DNA of 24,763 nt from Propionibacteriales bacterium (GTDB lineage: Bacteria > Actinomycetota > Actinomycetes > Propionibacteriales > Propionibacteriaceae): assembly GCA_017882655.1 (NCBI GenBank), contig JADGPB010000003.1, forward strand, positions 1-24,763. Direction: 5' to 3'. Below are positions 16,000 through 23,072 of this stretch, in pieces; the stretch's first letter is position 1, and each line of letters begins with the position of its first letter. Position numbers and translations under genes: made by a program. The notes under the pieces are model-generated. The model made no database searches. It had not been told where the DNA came from and worked only from the letters and a program-made list of their open reading frames with translations.

Positions 16000-16301
16000 C
16001 CGTTGTTTGGCCTTGTGAGAGGCACATTGGTCACAAATTGGTGGCCAATGCATCTCTATTGCATCTCTAAGCCTTCCGCTGGTACCCCTTTAGGGGGGAC
16101 AGTTCGTGAGCACGATCGCGTTCAGTCAGTCCGTCGACACGCACCGCCTGTCGCTGTTATCCGGACTGGGGCGACTCGACCCACCCCGCACTTAGCCGCG
16201 CTGATCCGAGAGGCTGGGCGCCGTGGCCCGCGCATCCCAGCGGGGCGCTGACGTGAGGTGTGCCGGGTGACTACCGAGTCCCGACGACGAGGGCGATGGT
16301 G
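16000..16301. other. 302-base gap after the tRNA with short repeats, no convincing gene
   Basis: Contains an inverted repeat CATTGG (16025-16030) / CCAATG (16045-16050), followed by a direct repeat of TGCATCTCTA (16049-16058 and 16060-16069). A 29-codon reading frame starts at GTG 16106 after a ggggg run and ends at TAG near 16193; I do not call it. The sequence is less G+C-biased than its surroundings near 16020-16070. This resembles the edge of an integrated element, but no integrase is present. Confidence 0.35.
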
Positions 16302-16463
16302 ATGGTCACGCACAAGGGGGACGGGGAGCCGACACCCTGGTATGTCTGGTCCGCTGTGGCTGCATTGCTGCTCGGCCTGACAGGAGTTGCCCTCGGCGCA
16401 GGGCCGCCTACTTGGCCCCCAGTGGTGGCGGGGCTGGTCTTGGCGTTCCTGGCATGGAGTTAG
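16302..16463 (+). CDS. possible small two-helix membrane protein (53 residues)
   Basis: ATG at 16302 has gaggg (16289-16293) eight bases upstream; an ATG at 16296 and GTG at 16260 are in frame upstream. The product has a short polar N-terminus (MVTHKGDGEPTP) and two hydrophobic helices joined by a GAGPPTWPP turn. The hydrophobicity pattern is convincing for a real membrane peptide, but I do not recognise the family and the gene stands alone just after a tRNA. A terminator follows at 16516-16547. Confidence 0.4.
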   Translation: MVTHKGDGEPTPWYVWSAVAALLLGLTGVALGAGPPTWPPVVAGLVLAFLAWS

Positions 16464-16515
16464 CGCGGGGGCGGCAGCGCTGGCAGGCCCACATCGCTAG
16501 GGTCTCGTTCAGGCT

Positions 16516-16547
16516 GCCGAGAAGCTTCTTCCGACCCTCGGCTTTTT
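16516..16547 (+). terminator. Rho-independent-like terminator
   Basis: GCCGAG (16516-16521) pairs with CTCGGC (16537-16542) around a 15-base loop, followed directly by TTTTT (16543-16547). It is the only hairpin with a true T-run in the window and would end transcription from the tRNA/small-protein side. Confidence 0.6.
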
Positions 16548-16797
16548 CGCGTGGGCGCAGCAGCCGACTCCTGCCCACACCTGCCCACCCGGGTCGTCCG
16601 GATGGGGGGACCCCCGCCGGCCCACGGGGAGCATCGGCTCTCCAGACCGCCACTTGGCCGGGGTTCATGACGACATACCACGACACCTTGATCCCTAGGC
16701 CAAGGTAACGACGCTCAGATGAGGAGAAGAGGCTCTGCGGTGCAACCGAGAACCCCGTCGAGAACAGGCGGGTAGCCCTCGAAGGAGTGGCGTACGC
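16548..16797. other. 250-base non-coding stretch between the terminator and the idn promoter
   Basis: Part of a 411-base gene-free gap (16464-16874). Contains a tandem CCTGCCCAC-type repeat near 16576-16592 and a G6/C5 inverted run near 16603-16615. No frame here has a ribosome site or recognisable protein. Confidence 0.3.
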
Positions 16798-16838
16798 TGT
16801 TCAACCTATTGACCAGTGTTCAATACAGTGGCTATTCT
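16798..16838 (+). promoter_or_regulatory. promoter with overlapping palindromic operator for the idn-like operon
   Basis: TTGACC (16809-16814) and TATTCT (16833-16838) form a -35/-10 pair with an 18-base spacer. Over the -35 lies a 19-base near-palindrome, TATTGACCAGTGTTCAATA (16807-16825), perfect in its outer six bases and with one mismatched inner pair. TGTTCAA occurs twice, at 16798-16804 and 16817-16823, 19 bases apart. A repressor bound here would block RNA polymerase. A very similar arrangement stands before the MHS transporter gene. Confidence 0.65.
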
Positions 16839-16874
16839 CGACCTGGACATTCGCCACGCCACCGAGGAGAACCC

Positions 16875-17672
16875 GTGGAATCCCTTCACTTCGCCGCTGC
16901 TCGCGGGGCGGCCTCCCTGTTCGATCTGACGGGGCGCCTCGCGCTGGTCACCGGTTCCAGCCGCGGCATCGGTCGCGCGCTTGCCCAAGGGCTGGCGAGT
17001 GCCGGAGCGTCCGTCGTCCTGCACGGCCGAGGGGGAGCGGCGCTGGAAAGCAGCGCGACGGCGCTGGCGGAGTCGGGGGGGACCGTCTTCACGACCTCGT
17101 TCGACGTCACCGACGCGGCAGCCGTGCGTTCCGGCGTCGAAGCGCTGCTGTCCGACCACGGGACGCCGGACATCCTGGTCAACAACGCGGGCGTCCAGCG
17201 GCGCGCGCCGTTCACCGAGTTCGCCGCCGCCGACTGGGACGAGGTCATCGCCACCAACCTCTCGAGCGCCTTCTACGTCAGCCGCGCGTTGGCGCCCGCG
17301 ATGGCCGAGCGCGGGTCCGGGAAGATCATCAACATCGGATCGGTCCAGTCGGTGCTCGCGCGCCAGACGATCGCCCCGTACTCCGCGTCCAAGGGCGGCC
17401 TCGTCATGCTCACGAAGGGCATGGCTGCCGACCTCGCCCGCCACAACATCCAGGTGAACATGCTGTCACCCGGCTACTTCGCCACTGATATGAACGAGGC
17501 GCTTTGGGGCGACCCTGTGTTCAACGACTGGGTGATCAACCGAACTCCGGCGCGCCGGTGGGGGCGCGTGGAGGAACTCGTGGGCACCCTCATCTACTTG
17601 GCGAGCGACGCCAGCGCCTTCGTGTCAGGCCAGAACATCCTGGTCGACGGCGGCATGACCTCGGTGGTGTGA
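16875..17672 (+). CDS. idnO: gluconate 5-dehydrogenase-like short-chain dehydrogenase
   Basis: Reversible NAD(P)-dependent interconversion of 5-keto-D-gluconate and D-gluconate, the second step of L-idonate breakdown. The 265-residue product is a classical SDR: TGSSRGIG (26-33), NNAG (103-106), catalytic S156, Y169 and K173. Beyond the generic fold it shares with E. coli IdnO the NNAGVQRRAPFTEF segment, ARHNIQVN, PGYFATDM, the W...RTPARRWG stretch and the VDGGM end, so the assignment is stronger than 'SDR'. GTG start with gaggaga (16864-16870) five bases upstream. Its stop overlaps the next start (TGATG). The substrate could still be another 3- or 5-keto sugar acid. Confidence 0.85.
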   Translation: MESLHFAAARGAASLFDLTGRLALVTGSSRGIGRALAQGLASAGASVVLHGRGGAALESSATALAESGGTVFTTSFDVTDAAAVRSGVEALLSDHGTPDILVNNAGVQRRAPFTEFAAADWDEVIATNLSSAFYVSRALAPAMAERGSGKIINIGSVQSVLARQTIAPYSASKGGLVMLTKGMAADLARHNIQVNMLSPGYFATDMNEALWGDPVFNDWVINRTPARRWGRVEELVGTLIYLASDASAFVSGQNILVDGGMTSVV

Positions 17673-18694
17673 TGATGCGCGCCATCAGGATCCATGGCCA
17701 GGAGGACATGCGCGTCGAGGAGGTGCCCACGCCCGAGGCGGGCCCCGGCCAAGTGAGGCTGCGGATGGCCTGGGCCGGCGTGTGCGGCTCCGACCTCCAC
17801 TACTTCTTCGAAGGTGCCAACGGCGCGTTCCAGGTCGCCGAACCCCTCGTGCCCGGGCACGAGGTGTCCGGGTACGTCGACGATGACCCTTCGGGCCACC
17901 TGGCCCCTGGCACGCCGGTCACCGTCCACCCCGCGACGTTCGGAGAGTGCACTCCCGGGCTGGAGGACCACCCGCACCTGTGGCCCCGCGGCGCCTACTT
18001 GGGCAGCGCGTCGACCTGGCCGCACACCCAGGGCGGCATGAGCGAGTACCTCGTCGTCGAGGCCGGAATGGTGCGGGTCCTGCCCGCCGGGCTGTCGGTC
18101 CGGGACGCCGCGCTCGCCGAGCCGCTCGCCGTCGCCCTGCACGCGATCAAGGTCGCCGGGGGTGTGGACGGGGCCCGCGTGCTGGTGTCGGGCTCCGGCC
18201 CGATCGGGCTCCTGGTGGCCGCCGGGGCGCTCGCGTCCGGGGCCGTGTCGGTGGCCTGCTCCGACGTGCTGACGGGCCCCCTCGGACGGGCCCGGGACCT
18301 CGGCGTCCACGCCACGTTCCGGGTCGGCATCGACGAGGTCCCCGACGAGGCGTTCGACGTGGTGTTCGAGTGCTCGGGGGTCCCGGCGGCGGTGAACGCC
18401 GCATTCCGCGCCGTGCGGCGCGCCGGCGTCATCGCCCAAGTGGGCATGATGTCCGCCGGACCCAAGCCGATCGAGCTCGCCACCCTGCTGTCCAAGGAGG
18501 CGCAGTTGCGCGGCTGTTTCCGCTTCCGCGACGAGATCGACGCCGCGCTGGACCTGCTCGCGCGCGACCCCGGCATCGCCCGGGTCGTCACCCACGAGGC
18601 GCCCGCCGACGACGTGCACGCCGCCTTCGCCACGGCCCGGGACTCCGAGGCGTCCGGGAAGGTGCTCGTGCGGCTCTGGGGGGCCGAGGCATGA
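17672..18694 (+). CDS. idnD: L-idonate 5-dehydrogenase-like zinc alcohol dehydrogenase
   Basis: Oxidises L-idonate to 5-keto-D-gluconate in the IdnD family. The 340-residue product has catalytic-zinc ligands C38, H63 and E64 plus E150, a Rossmann motif GSGPIG (174-179) followed by an Asp (198) suggesting NAD preference, and family-specific GVCGSDLHYFF, YLGSASTWPHTQGG and CFRFRDEIDAAL segments that parallel E. coli IdnD (GGICGSDLHYY, FFGSA..FPH..GG, SFRFTSEF). The usual four-cysteine structural-zinc loop is not intact: around 90-105 only C93 remains, with H100 and H102. The start ATG overlaps the preceding stop by one base; a second ATG follows immediately at 17675. It overlaps the next gene as ATGA. 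Confidence 0.82.
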   Translation: MMRAIRIHGQEDMRVEEVPTPEAGPGQVRLRMAWAGVCGSDLHYFFEGANGAFQVAEPLVPGHEVSGYVDDDPSGHLAPGTPVTVHPATFGECTPGLEDHPHLWPRGAYLGSASTWPHTQGGMSEYLVVEAGMVRVLPAGLSVRDAALAEPLAVALHAIKVAGGVDGARVLVSGSGPIGLLVAAGALASGAVSVACSDVLTGPLGRARDLGVHATFRVGIDEVPDEAFDVVFECSGVPAAVNAAFRAVRRAGVIAQVGMMSAGPKPIELATLLSKEAQLRGCFRFRDEIDAALDLLARDPGIARVVTHEAPADDVHAAFATARDSEASGKVLVRLWGAEA

Positions 18695-19425
18695 GGCTCG
18701 CCCGCGTTGCGACCCCGCAGGGCCCGCGTCCCGTCGTCGCCACCGCGGACGGCTGGGAGGAGGTCGTCGACCTGTTCGCCATCAGCCTGGTGCGCACCGG
18801 CGTCCGACACCCCGCAGACGCACCGCTGCTGGCTCCCGTCCAGCCCCTCGTGGTGCTCGGGATGGCGCACAACACCGGCCCGGACGACCGGGCCCTTCCG
18901 CCGCAGGCGTTCCTGAAGTCGGCCCGCAGCGTCGTCGGGCCGGGGGAGCCCATCGTCATCGACCCCCGCCGCGGGCGCGTCGTGGGCGAGGTGGAGCTCG
19001 CCGTCGTGATCGGACGCACGTGCCGCAACGTGTCCGCCGCCGAGGCGTCCGGGTACGTCCTGGGGTGGACCGTCGTCAACGACGTCACCGCCGTCGACCA
19101 GGTGGCGCTCGACGAGAAGATGGTCCAGGCGAAGTGCGGCGACGGCTTCACCCCGCTCGGCCCGTGGGTCGAGACCGACCTCGACCCGCTCGACGCGCCG
19201 CTGGAGGCGACGGTGGGCGAGCAGCACGTCGCCAGCTCCTCGGCAGGCCTCGCGTGGAACCCCTGGGAGGCCATCGCGTACCTCTCCTCCCACCTCACCC
19301 TCGGGCCCGGCGACGTCATCTGCACGGGAGCCCCCCACACCTCGTTCACCATCGAGCCCGGCGACGAGTGTGTCTGCACCGTCGCGGGCATCGGCACCCT
19401 GTCCAACCCCGTCATCTCCCTGTGA
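18691..19425 (+). CDS. fumarylacetoacetate hydrolase (FAH) family enzyme
   Basis: FAH-fold enzymes cleave C-C bonds next to beta-diketo or keto acids, or isomerise/decarboxylate them. The 244-residue product has the metal-binding residues E100 and E102 (GEVELAVVIG) and D131 (VNDVTAVD), the GDGFTPLGPWV segment (150-160) and the C-terminal PGDVICTGAP (206-215) typical of the family. It is shorter than the usual 280 or so residues because the N-terminal domain is reduced to about 50. In non-phosphorylative sugar-acid pathways, FAH enzymes hydrolyse 2,4-diketo-3-deoxy acids made by an SDR, which would suit this neighbourhood; that is inference. Translationally coupled (ATGA) to the idnD-like gene. 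Confidence 0.85.
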   Translation: MRLARVATPQGPRPVVATADGWEEVVDLFAISLVRTGVRHPADAPLLAPVQPLVVLGMAHNTGPDDRALPPQAFLKSARSVVGPGEPIVIDPRRGRVVGEVELAVVIGRTCRNVSAAEASGYVLGWTVVNDVTAVDQVALDEKMVQAKCGDGFTPLGPWVETDLDPLDAPLEATVGEQHVASSSAGLAWNPWEAIAYLSSHLTLGPGDVICTGAPHTSFTIEPGDECVCTVAGIGTLSNPVISL

Positions 19426-19445
19426 ACCCTTCTGGAGGAACCGCC

Positions 19446-20495
19446 ATGCCCAACCGACTCAGGGTGTTCGTCTGTACCCCCCTCTCCGACGAGCTCTGCT
19501 CGCTGGTGACCAGCCTGGAGCCCCGCATCGACCTGGTGGTCGAGCAGGACCTGCTGCCCCCGATGCGGTGGGCCGGCGACCACGACGGCGACCCCCACTT
19601 CAGCCGGACCCCCGAGCAGCAGGCCCGCTTCGAGGCACTGTGCGACGCGGCCGAGGCGCTGTACGGCATCCCCGACACCAAGCCCGCGCAGCTGGCGCGC
19701 ACCGTGCGGGCCAACCCGTCGCTGCGCTGGGTGCACACGATGGCGGCCGGCGGCGGGTCGCAGGTGAAGGCGTCCGGGCTCACACTCGAGGAGATGGCGC
19801 CCGTGGAGTTCACCACCTCCGCCGGGGCGCACGCGGACACGCTCGCCGAGTTCGCCGTGTTCGGTGTCATGGCGGGCGCGAAGGACCTGCCGCGACTGCA
19901 GCGCCTGCAGCGCGAGCACACCTGGTCGTCGCGCTGGGCGATGAAGCAGGTCTTCAAAATGACAGTTCTCGTGGTCGGGATGGGCAGCATCGGCCGCGCG
20001 ACGGCCCAGCGCTTCGCGGCGCTCGGGGCGCGGGTCATCGGGGTCAACCGGTCGATCCGCGAGGTTCCCGGCGTCGAGCGCGTCCACCCCGCGACCGAGC
20101 TGGCCGCCGTCGTCGGCCAGGCGGACGCGATCATCAACACCCTGCCGCAGGCGAACGACACCACGGGGCTGTTCAGCGCCGAGGTGTTCGCGAACGTGAA
20201 GCCGGGGGCGATCTTCGTCTCCACCGGGCGAGGGACCTGTGTCGACGAGGACGCCCTCGTGGTGGCCCTGCAGGACGGCCGCCTCTCGTTCGCGGCGCTC
20301 GACGTCTTCGCCGTCGAGCCCCTCCCTGCGGCCAGCCCGCTATGGGACATGGAGAACGTGCTCGTCTCGCCCCACACCGGCGCCCTCAACCCGGCCGAGG
20401 ACGAGATCATCGCCCGCATGTTCGCCGAGAACGCGCGCCGCCTGCTGGACGGCCAGGAACTCGTGAACCGCATCGACCGCGTCAACTTCTACTGA
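19446..20495 (+). CDS. D-isomer-specific 2-hydroxyacid dehydrogenase (possible 2-ketoaldonate reductase)
   Basis: The 349-residue product has the nucleotide-binding GMGSIG (178-183) with N201-R202 after the second strand, which suggests NADP, and the catalytic triad R262 (STGRGT), E291 (AVEPLP) and H310 (SPHTGA). The ribosome site ggagga (19434-19439) sits six bases before the ATG. Relatives include glyoxylate/hydroxypyruvate reductases and 2-ketogluconate/2-ketogulonate reductases (GhrB, TkrA). In this operon, reduction of 2-keto-L-gulonate to L-idonate or of 2-ketogluconate to gluconate would feed straight into IdnD and IdnO; this is inferred from context. Pyruvate or hydroxypyruvate are alternative substrates. 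Confidence 0.88.
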   Translation: MPNRLRVFVCTPLSDELCSLVTSLEPRIDLVVEQDLLPPMRWAGDHDGDPHFSRTPEQQARFEALCDAAEALYGIPDTKPAQLARTVRANPSLRWVHTMAAGGGSQVKASGLTLEEMAPVEFTTSAGAHADTLAEFAVFGVMAGAKDLPRLQRLQREHTWSSRWAMKQVFKMTVLVVGMGSIGRATAQRFAALGARVIGVNRSIREVPGVERVHPATELAAVVGQADAIINTLPQANDTTGLFSAEVFANVKPGAIFVSTGRGTCVDEDALVVALQDGRLSFAALDVFAVEPLPAASPLWDMENVLVSPHTGALNPAEDEIIARMFAENARRLLDGQELVNRIDRVNFY

Positions 20496-20551
20496 GACAC
20501 TGCAGCCGGCTCAGGCCTGCGGGGTGAACCGGTCGCATGCCCTTCAACCGA

Positions 20552-20557
20552 TAGGAT
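20552..20557 (+). promoter_or_regulatory. -10 box of a probable leaderless promoter for the iclR-type gene
   Basis: TAGGAT at 20552-20557 is seven bases before the ATG at 20565. Just upstream, TTCAACCGAT (20543-20552) repeats the TTCAACC(T/G)AT string found at the left edge of the idn promoter (16800-16809), a possible autoregulatory half-site. Confidence 0.5.
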
Positions 20558-20564
20558 TCCCGTC

Positions 20565-21368
20565 ATGCCCGTCCGCAGTGGAACCGACCAGACGCCCCCC
20601 GGATCCGCCCCCGCGGTGGTCCGGGCGATCGCGGTGCTGGACGCCCTCGCCGAGAGCCCCACGGGCTTCCTCACGCTGTCCGCCCTGGCCCGCGAGCTGG
20701 GCATCCCGAAGTCGTCGACCAGCACGATCTGCAACGCGCTGGAGGCCGGGATGCTGATCCGGCGCGAGGACATCGGCTACCGCTTGGGACGCCGCACCGT
20801 CGAGTTGGGCGGCGCCTACCTGTCCCGCATGGACCAGTTGGCCGAGTTCTACGACCACTGCACGAACTCGGTGCTGTTCTCCGCCGAGACGGTCCGCCTG
20901 TCCGTGCTGGCGGGGACGGACACGCTGTGCCTCGCCCGCTACGAGGGGCGTCCGGCCCTGCGCCTCACGTCGGGCATCGGGGACAAGTTCCCCGCCAACG
21001 CGTCCGCCCAGGGCAAGGCTCTGCTGGCGCAGCTCGACGACTCCGAGGTCGAGCGGACCTTCCACGGGATCGGCGAGCTGCCGCAGGCGACGAACCGCAG
21101 CATCCGCACCGTGCCGGAGCTGCTCGCCGACCTGGGGCGCACCCGCAGGCGCGGCTACGGGCTGGACGAGTGCGAGGCCGCCGACCACGTCGTGGGCCTC
21201 GCCGTGGCGATCGCGACCCGCGGCGTCCGGAGCCCCATGCTGGCGGTGTCCGTCACCATGCTCGACTCCCAGGTCACCGATGAGCGCCGGGAGCGGGCCG
21301 TCTCGGAGCTGCGCCGGATCGCCACGGCCCTGGGCAACCCGATGGCCCGGGTCCAGCAGACGGCCTGA
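20565..21368 (+). CDS. IclR-family transcriptional regulator
   Basis: The 267-residue product has an N-terminal winged helix (about 17-80; the HTH covers LTLSALARELGIPKSSTSTI) and a C-terminal IclR effector-binding domain (about 95-260) with the GDKFPANASAQGKALLA segment and the GYGLDECEAADHVVGLAVAI strand typical of the family. IclR regulators sense small acids such as glyoxylate, protocatechuate or keto sugar acids, acting as repressors or activators. Located between the operon and the transporter it probably controls, and whose promoters share an operator-like element. The ATG has no ribosome site but a leaderless-type -10. Confidence 0.9.
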   Translation: MPVRSGTDQTPPGSAPAVVRAIAVLDALAESPTGFLTLSALARELGIPKSSTSTICNALEAGMLIRREDIGYRLGRRTVELGGAYLSRMDQLAEFYDHCTNSVLFSAETVRLSVLAGTDTLCLARYEGRPALRLTSGIGDKFPANASAQGKALLAQLDDSEVERTFHGIGELPQATNRSIRTVPELLADLGRTRRRGYGLDECEAADHVVGLAVAIATRGVRSPMLAVSVTMLDSQVTDERRERAVSELRRIATALGNPMARVQQTA

Positions 21369-21524
21369 TCCACCCCCGAGGGCATGGGGCTCGCCGTCTC
21401 GTCCTGTCGCGGGACCCTTCTCCTCCGGCACTGCGTGCGCTTCGTCCCTCCGCTGCGTTTCCTCGTGGTCCGTTTCGTGATGCCGCTCGCGGCAGCCCAG
21501 GGGCGGAGCGGTACCCAGGGCGCG

Positions 21525-21563
21525 TTCGCCCTATTGGACTCTGTTCAGCATGTAGTGCATACT
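21525..21563 (+). promoter_or_regulatory. promoter with operator-like element for the MHS transporter
   Basis: TTGGAC (21534-21539) and CATACT (21558-21563) are separated by 18 bases. The stretch 21525-21547 aligns without gaps to 16800-16822 in front of the idn-like operon, with 17 of 23 identities, including CCTATTG and TGTTCA. The element lies at the same distance from the -10 box in both. The second half of the palindrome is less well kept here. The start codon is 45 bases downstream of the -10. Confidence 0.6.
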
Positions 21564-21608
21564 GATGTCACGAGATCACAGCAGATCTTCACCACGAAGG
21601 GCCACCTC

Positions 21609-22934
21609 ATGACGCAGTCCTATGACGAGACGAAGGTAGATCCCGAGCAACTCCGGCGCGCCACCCTGGCGTCCTCGGTGGGGTCGGCCCTCGAGTACTA
21701 CGACTTCTACATCTACGGCCTGGCCAGCGCCCTCATCTTCGGCCAGCTGTTCTTCAAGCCCCTGGGCACCGCCGGCGGCACGATCGCGGCGTTCGGCACC
21801 TACGCCGTCGGCTTCGCCGCCCGTCCCATCGGCGGGCTGGTGTTCGGCCACCTCGGCGACAAGCTGGGCCGCAAGGTGATCCTCATCATCACCATCGCCC
21901 TCATGGGCGGCTCGAGCTTCCTGATCGGCATCCTCCCCACCTTCGAGACCGCCGGTATCCTCGCCCCGATCCTGCTGGTCCTGCTCCGCATCTTCCAGGG
22001 TCTGGGCGCCGGGGCCGAGCAGGCGGGCGCCACCGTCCTCATCTCCGAGTTCGCGCCGCCGAAACGCCGCGGCTTCTTCGCGGCGCTGCCCTTCGTGGGC
22101 ATCCAGCTCGGCACCCTGCTGGGCGCCGGCACCTTCGCCCTCATCGCCCTCGCCAACAAGGCCGTGCTGTACGGCTGGCTGTGGCGCGTGCCCTTCCTGC
22201 TAGGCGCGATCCTCGTCCTGGTCGCCGTGTGGATCCGGCTGAAGCTCAAGGAGTCGCCGACCTTCGAGGTACTCAACCAGGAGGGCCACGAGCAGGTCAA
22301 GATGGGCCTCGGCGAGGCGCTGCGTACCTCGCGGAAGAACATCCTCATCGGGATCGGCCTGCGCATGGCCGAGAACGGCAACTCGTCGATCTACTCCGCG
22401 CTGCTGCTCGCCTTCGTCGGGGGCGTCGCTGCGTACAAGGGTCAGAACTTCGGTCCGCTGGGCGCGGTCGTCGCTGCCATCGTCTCCGCATTCATGGTCG
22501 TCATCTTCGGCTCCCTCTCCGACCGGTACGGCCGCGTCAGGGTCTACCGCTACGGCGCACTGTTCCAGGCGATCATCGCCCTGCCCGCCTTCTACCTGCT
22601 CACGCTGGGTCAGGGGTGGCTGGTGATCCTCGTGATGGCCGTCGGCATCGGCATCGGCGTCCAGGCGATGCTCGGCCCGCAGTGCTCCATGCTGCCGGAG
22701 CTGTTCGGCAACTCCCACCGCTACACGGGTGTCGCCATGGCTCGCGAGCTCTCAGCCGTCGTGGCCGGCGGCATCGCCCCGCTTCTGGGCGCCACCTTCC
22801 TCGCCCTGACCCACAACGCCTGGTGGGTCGTTGGCGTCTATTCGCTGGTCCTGTCGCTCATCACCTTCGCAACAACGTTCGTCACGCCGGAGACGGTGGG
22901 TCGTTCCCTCACCTCCCTGGAGGACGCGGCCTGA
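21609..22934 (+). CDS. MFS transporter of the metabolite:H+ symporter (MHS) family
   Basis: The 441-residue product has about twelve hydrophobic helices, the early SALEYYDFYIYG segment (27-37) and the GHLGDKLGRK motif A (80-89) that identify the ProP/KgtP/ShiA/CitA group of proton symporters for carboxylates and zwitterions. Within an idonate-type cluster it would import the sugar acid substrate; that is inferred. ATG 21609 is chosen because it begins the usual polar N-terminus; the long open frame upstream is promoter DNA. Ribosome site is weak (gaaggg at 21596-21601). It has its own promoter sharing an operator with the upstream operon and ends in a strong hairpin. Confidence 0.88.
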   Translation: MTQSYDETKVDPEQLRRATLASSVGSALEYYDFYIYGLASALIFGQLFFKPLGTAGGTIAAFGTYAVGFAARPIGGLVFGHLGDKLGRKVILIITIALMGGSSFLIGILPTFETAGILAPILLVLLRIFQGLGAGAEQAGATVLISEFAPPKRRGFFAALPFVGIQLGTLLGAGTFALIALANKAVLYGWLWRVPFLLGAILVLVAVWIRLKLKESPTFEVLNQEGHEQVKMGLGEALRTSRKNILIGIGLRMAENGNSSIYSALLLAFVGGVAAYKGQNFGPLGAVVAAIVSAFMVVIFGSLSDRYGRVRVYRYGALFQAIIALPAFYLLTLGQGWLVILVMAVGIGIGVQAMLGPQCSMLPELFGNSHRYTGVAMARELSAVVAGGIAPLLGATFLALTHNAWWVVGVYSLVLSLITFATTFVTPETVGRSLTSLEDAA

Positions 22935-22944
22935 TCGTCGCTGT

Positions 22945-22977
22945 CGGCGCCCGATGCCCTCGAGGCCTCGGGCGCCG
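22945..22977 (+). terminator. ten-pair stem-loop after the transporter gene
   Basis: CGGCGCCCGA (22945-22954) pairs perfectly with TCGGGCGCCG (22968-22977); the 13-base loop itself contains the palindrome CCTCGAGG. It begins ten bases after the stop codon. Only a weak T content follows, as is common for actinobacterial terminators. Confidence 0.6.
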
Positions 22978-23016
22978 CTGTCTTCAACCACCGAGATCAG
23001 TCATTTGCCGCAGTCC

Positions 23017-23031
23017 GTGGTGGGACACCAC
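23017..23031. promoter_or_regulatory. 15-base inverted repeat upstream of the GarR-like gene, possible operator
   Basis: GTGGT (23017-23021) and ACCAC (23027-23031) flank GGGAC. It lies 41 bases before the ATG at 23073, a suitable operator position, but no matching -35/-10 pair is clear around it. Confidence 0.3.
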
Positions 23032-23072
23032 CTGTGGGTGCGTGTCTTCTCGTCAATGCAAAGGGGTACAAC

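Noticed and set aside
16003..16251. An 82-codon plus-strand frame after the tRNA
   Set aside because: It starts right at the tRNA end without a ribosome site and shows no protein-like pattern.
17947..19425. A 492-codon fusion-like frame running from inside the idnD-like gene through the FAH gene
   Set aside because: The first half is an out-of-frame Arg/Gly-rich shadow of the idnD-like gene; the real FAH start is the ATG at 18691 overlapping the previous stop.
21384..21608. A 75-residue N-terminal extension of the MHS transporter
   Set aside because: It would cover the promoter and operator-like element and has no ribosome site; the family N-terminus begins at ATG 21609.
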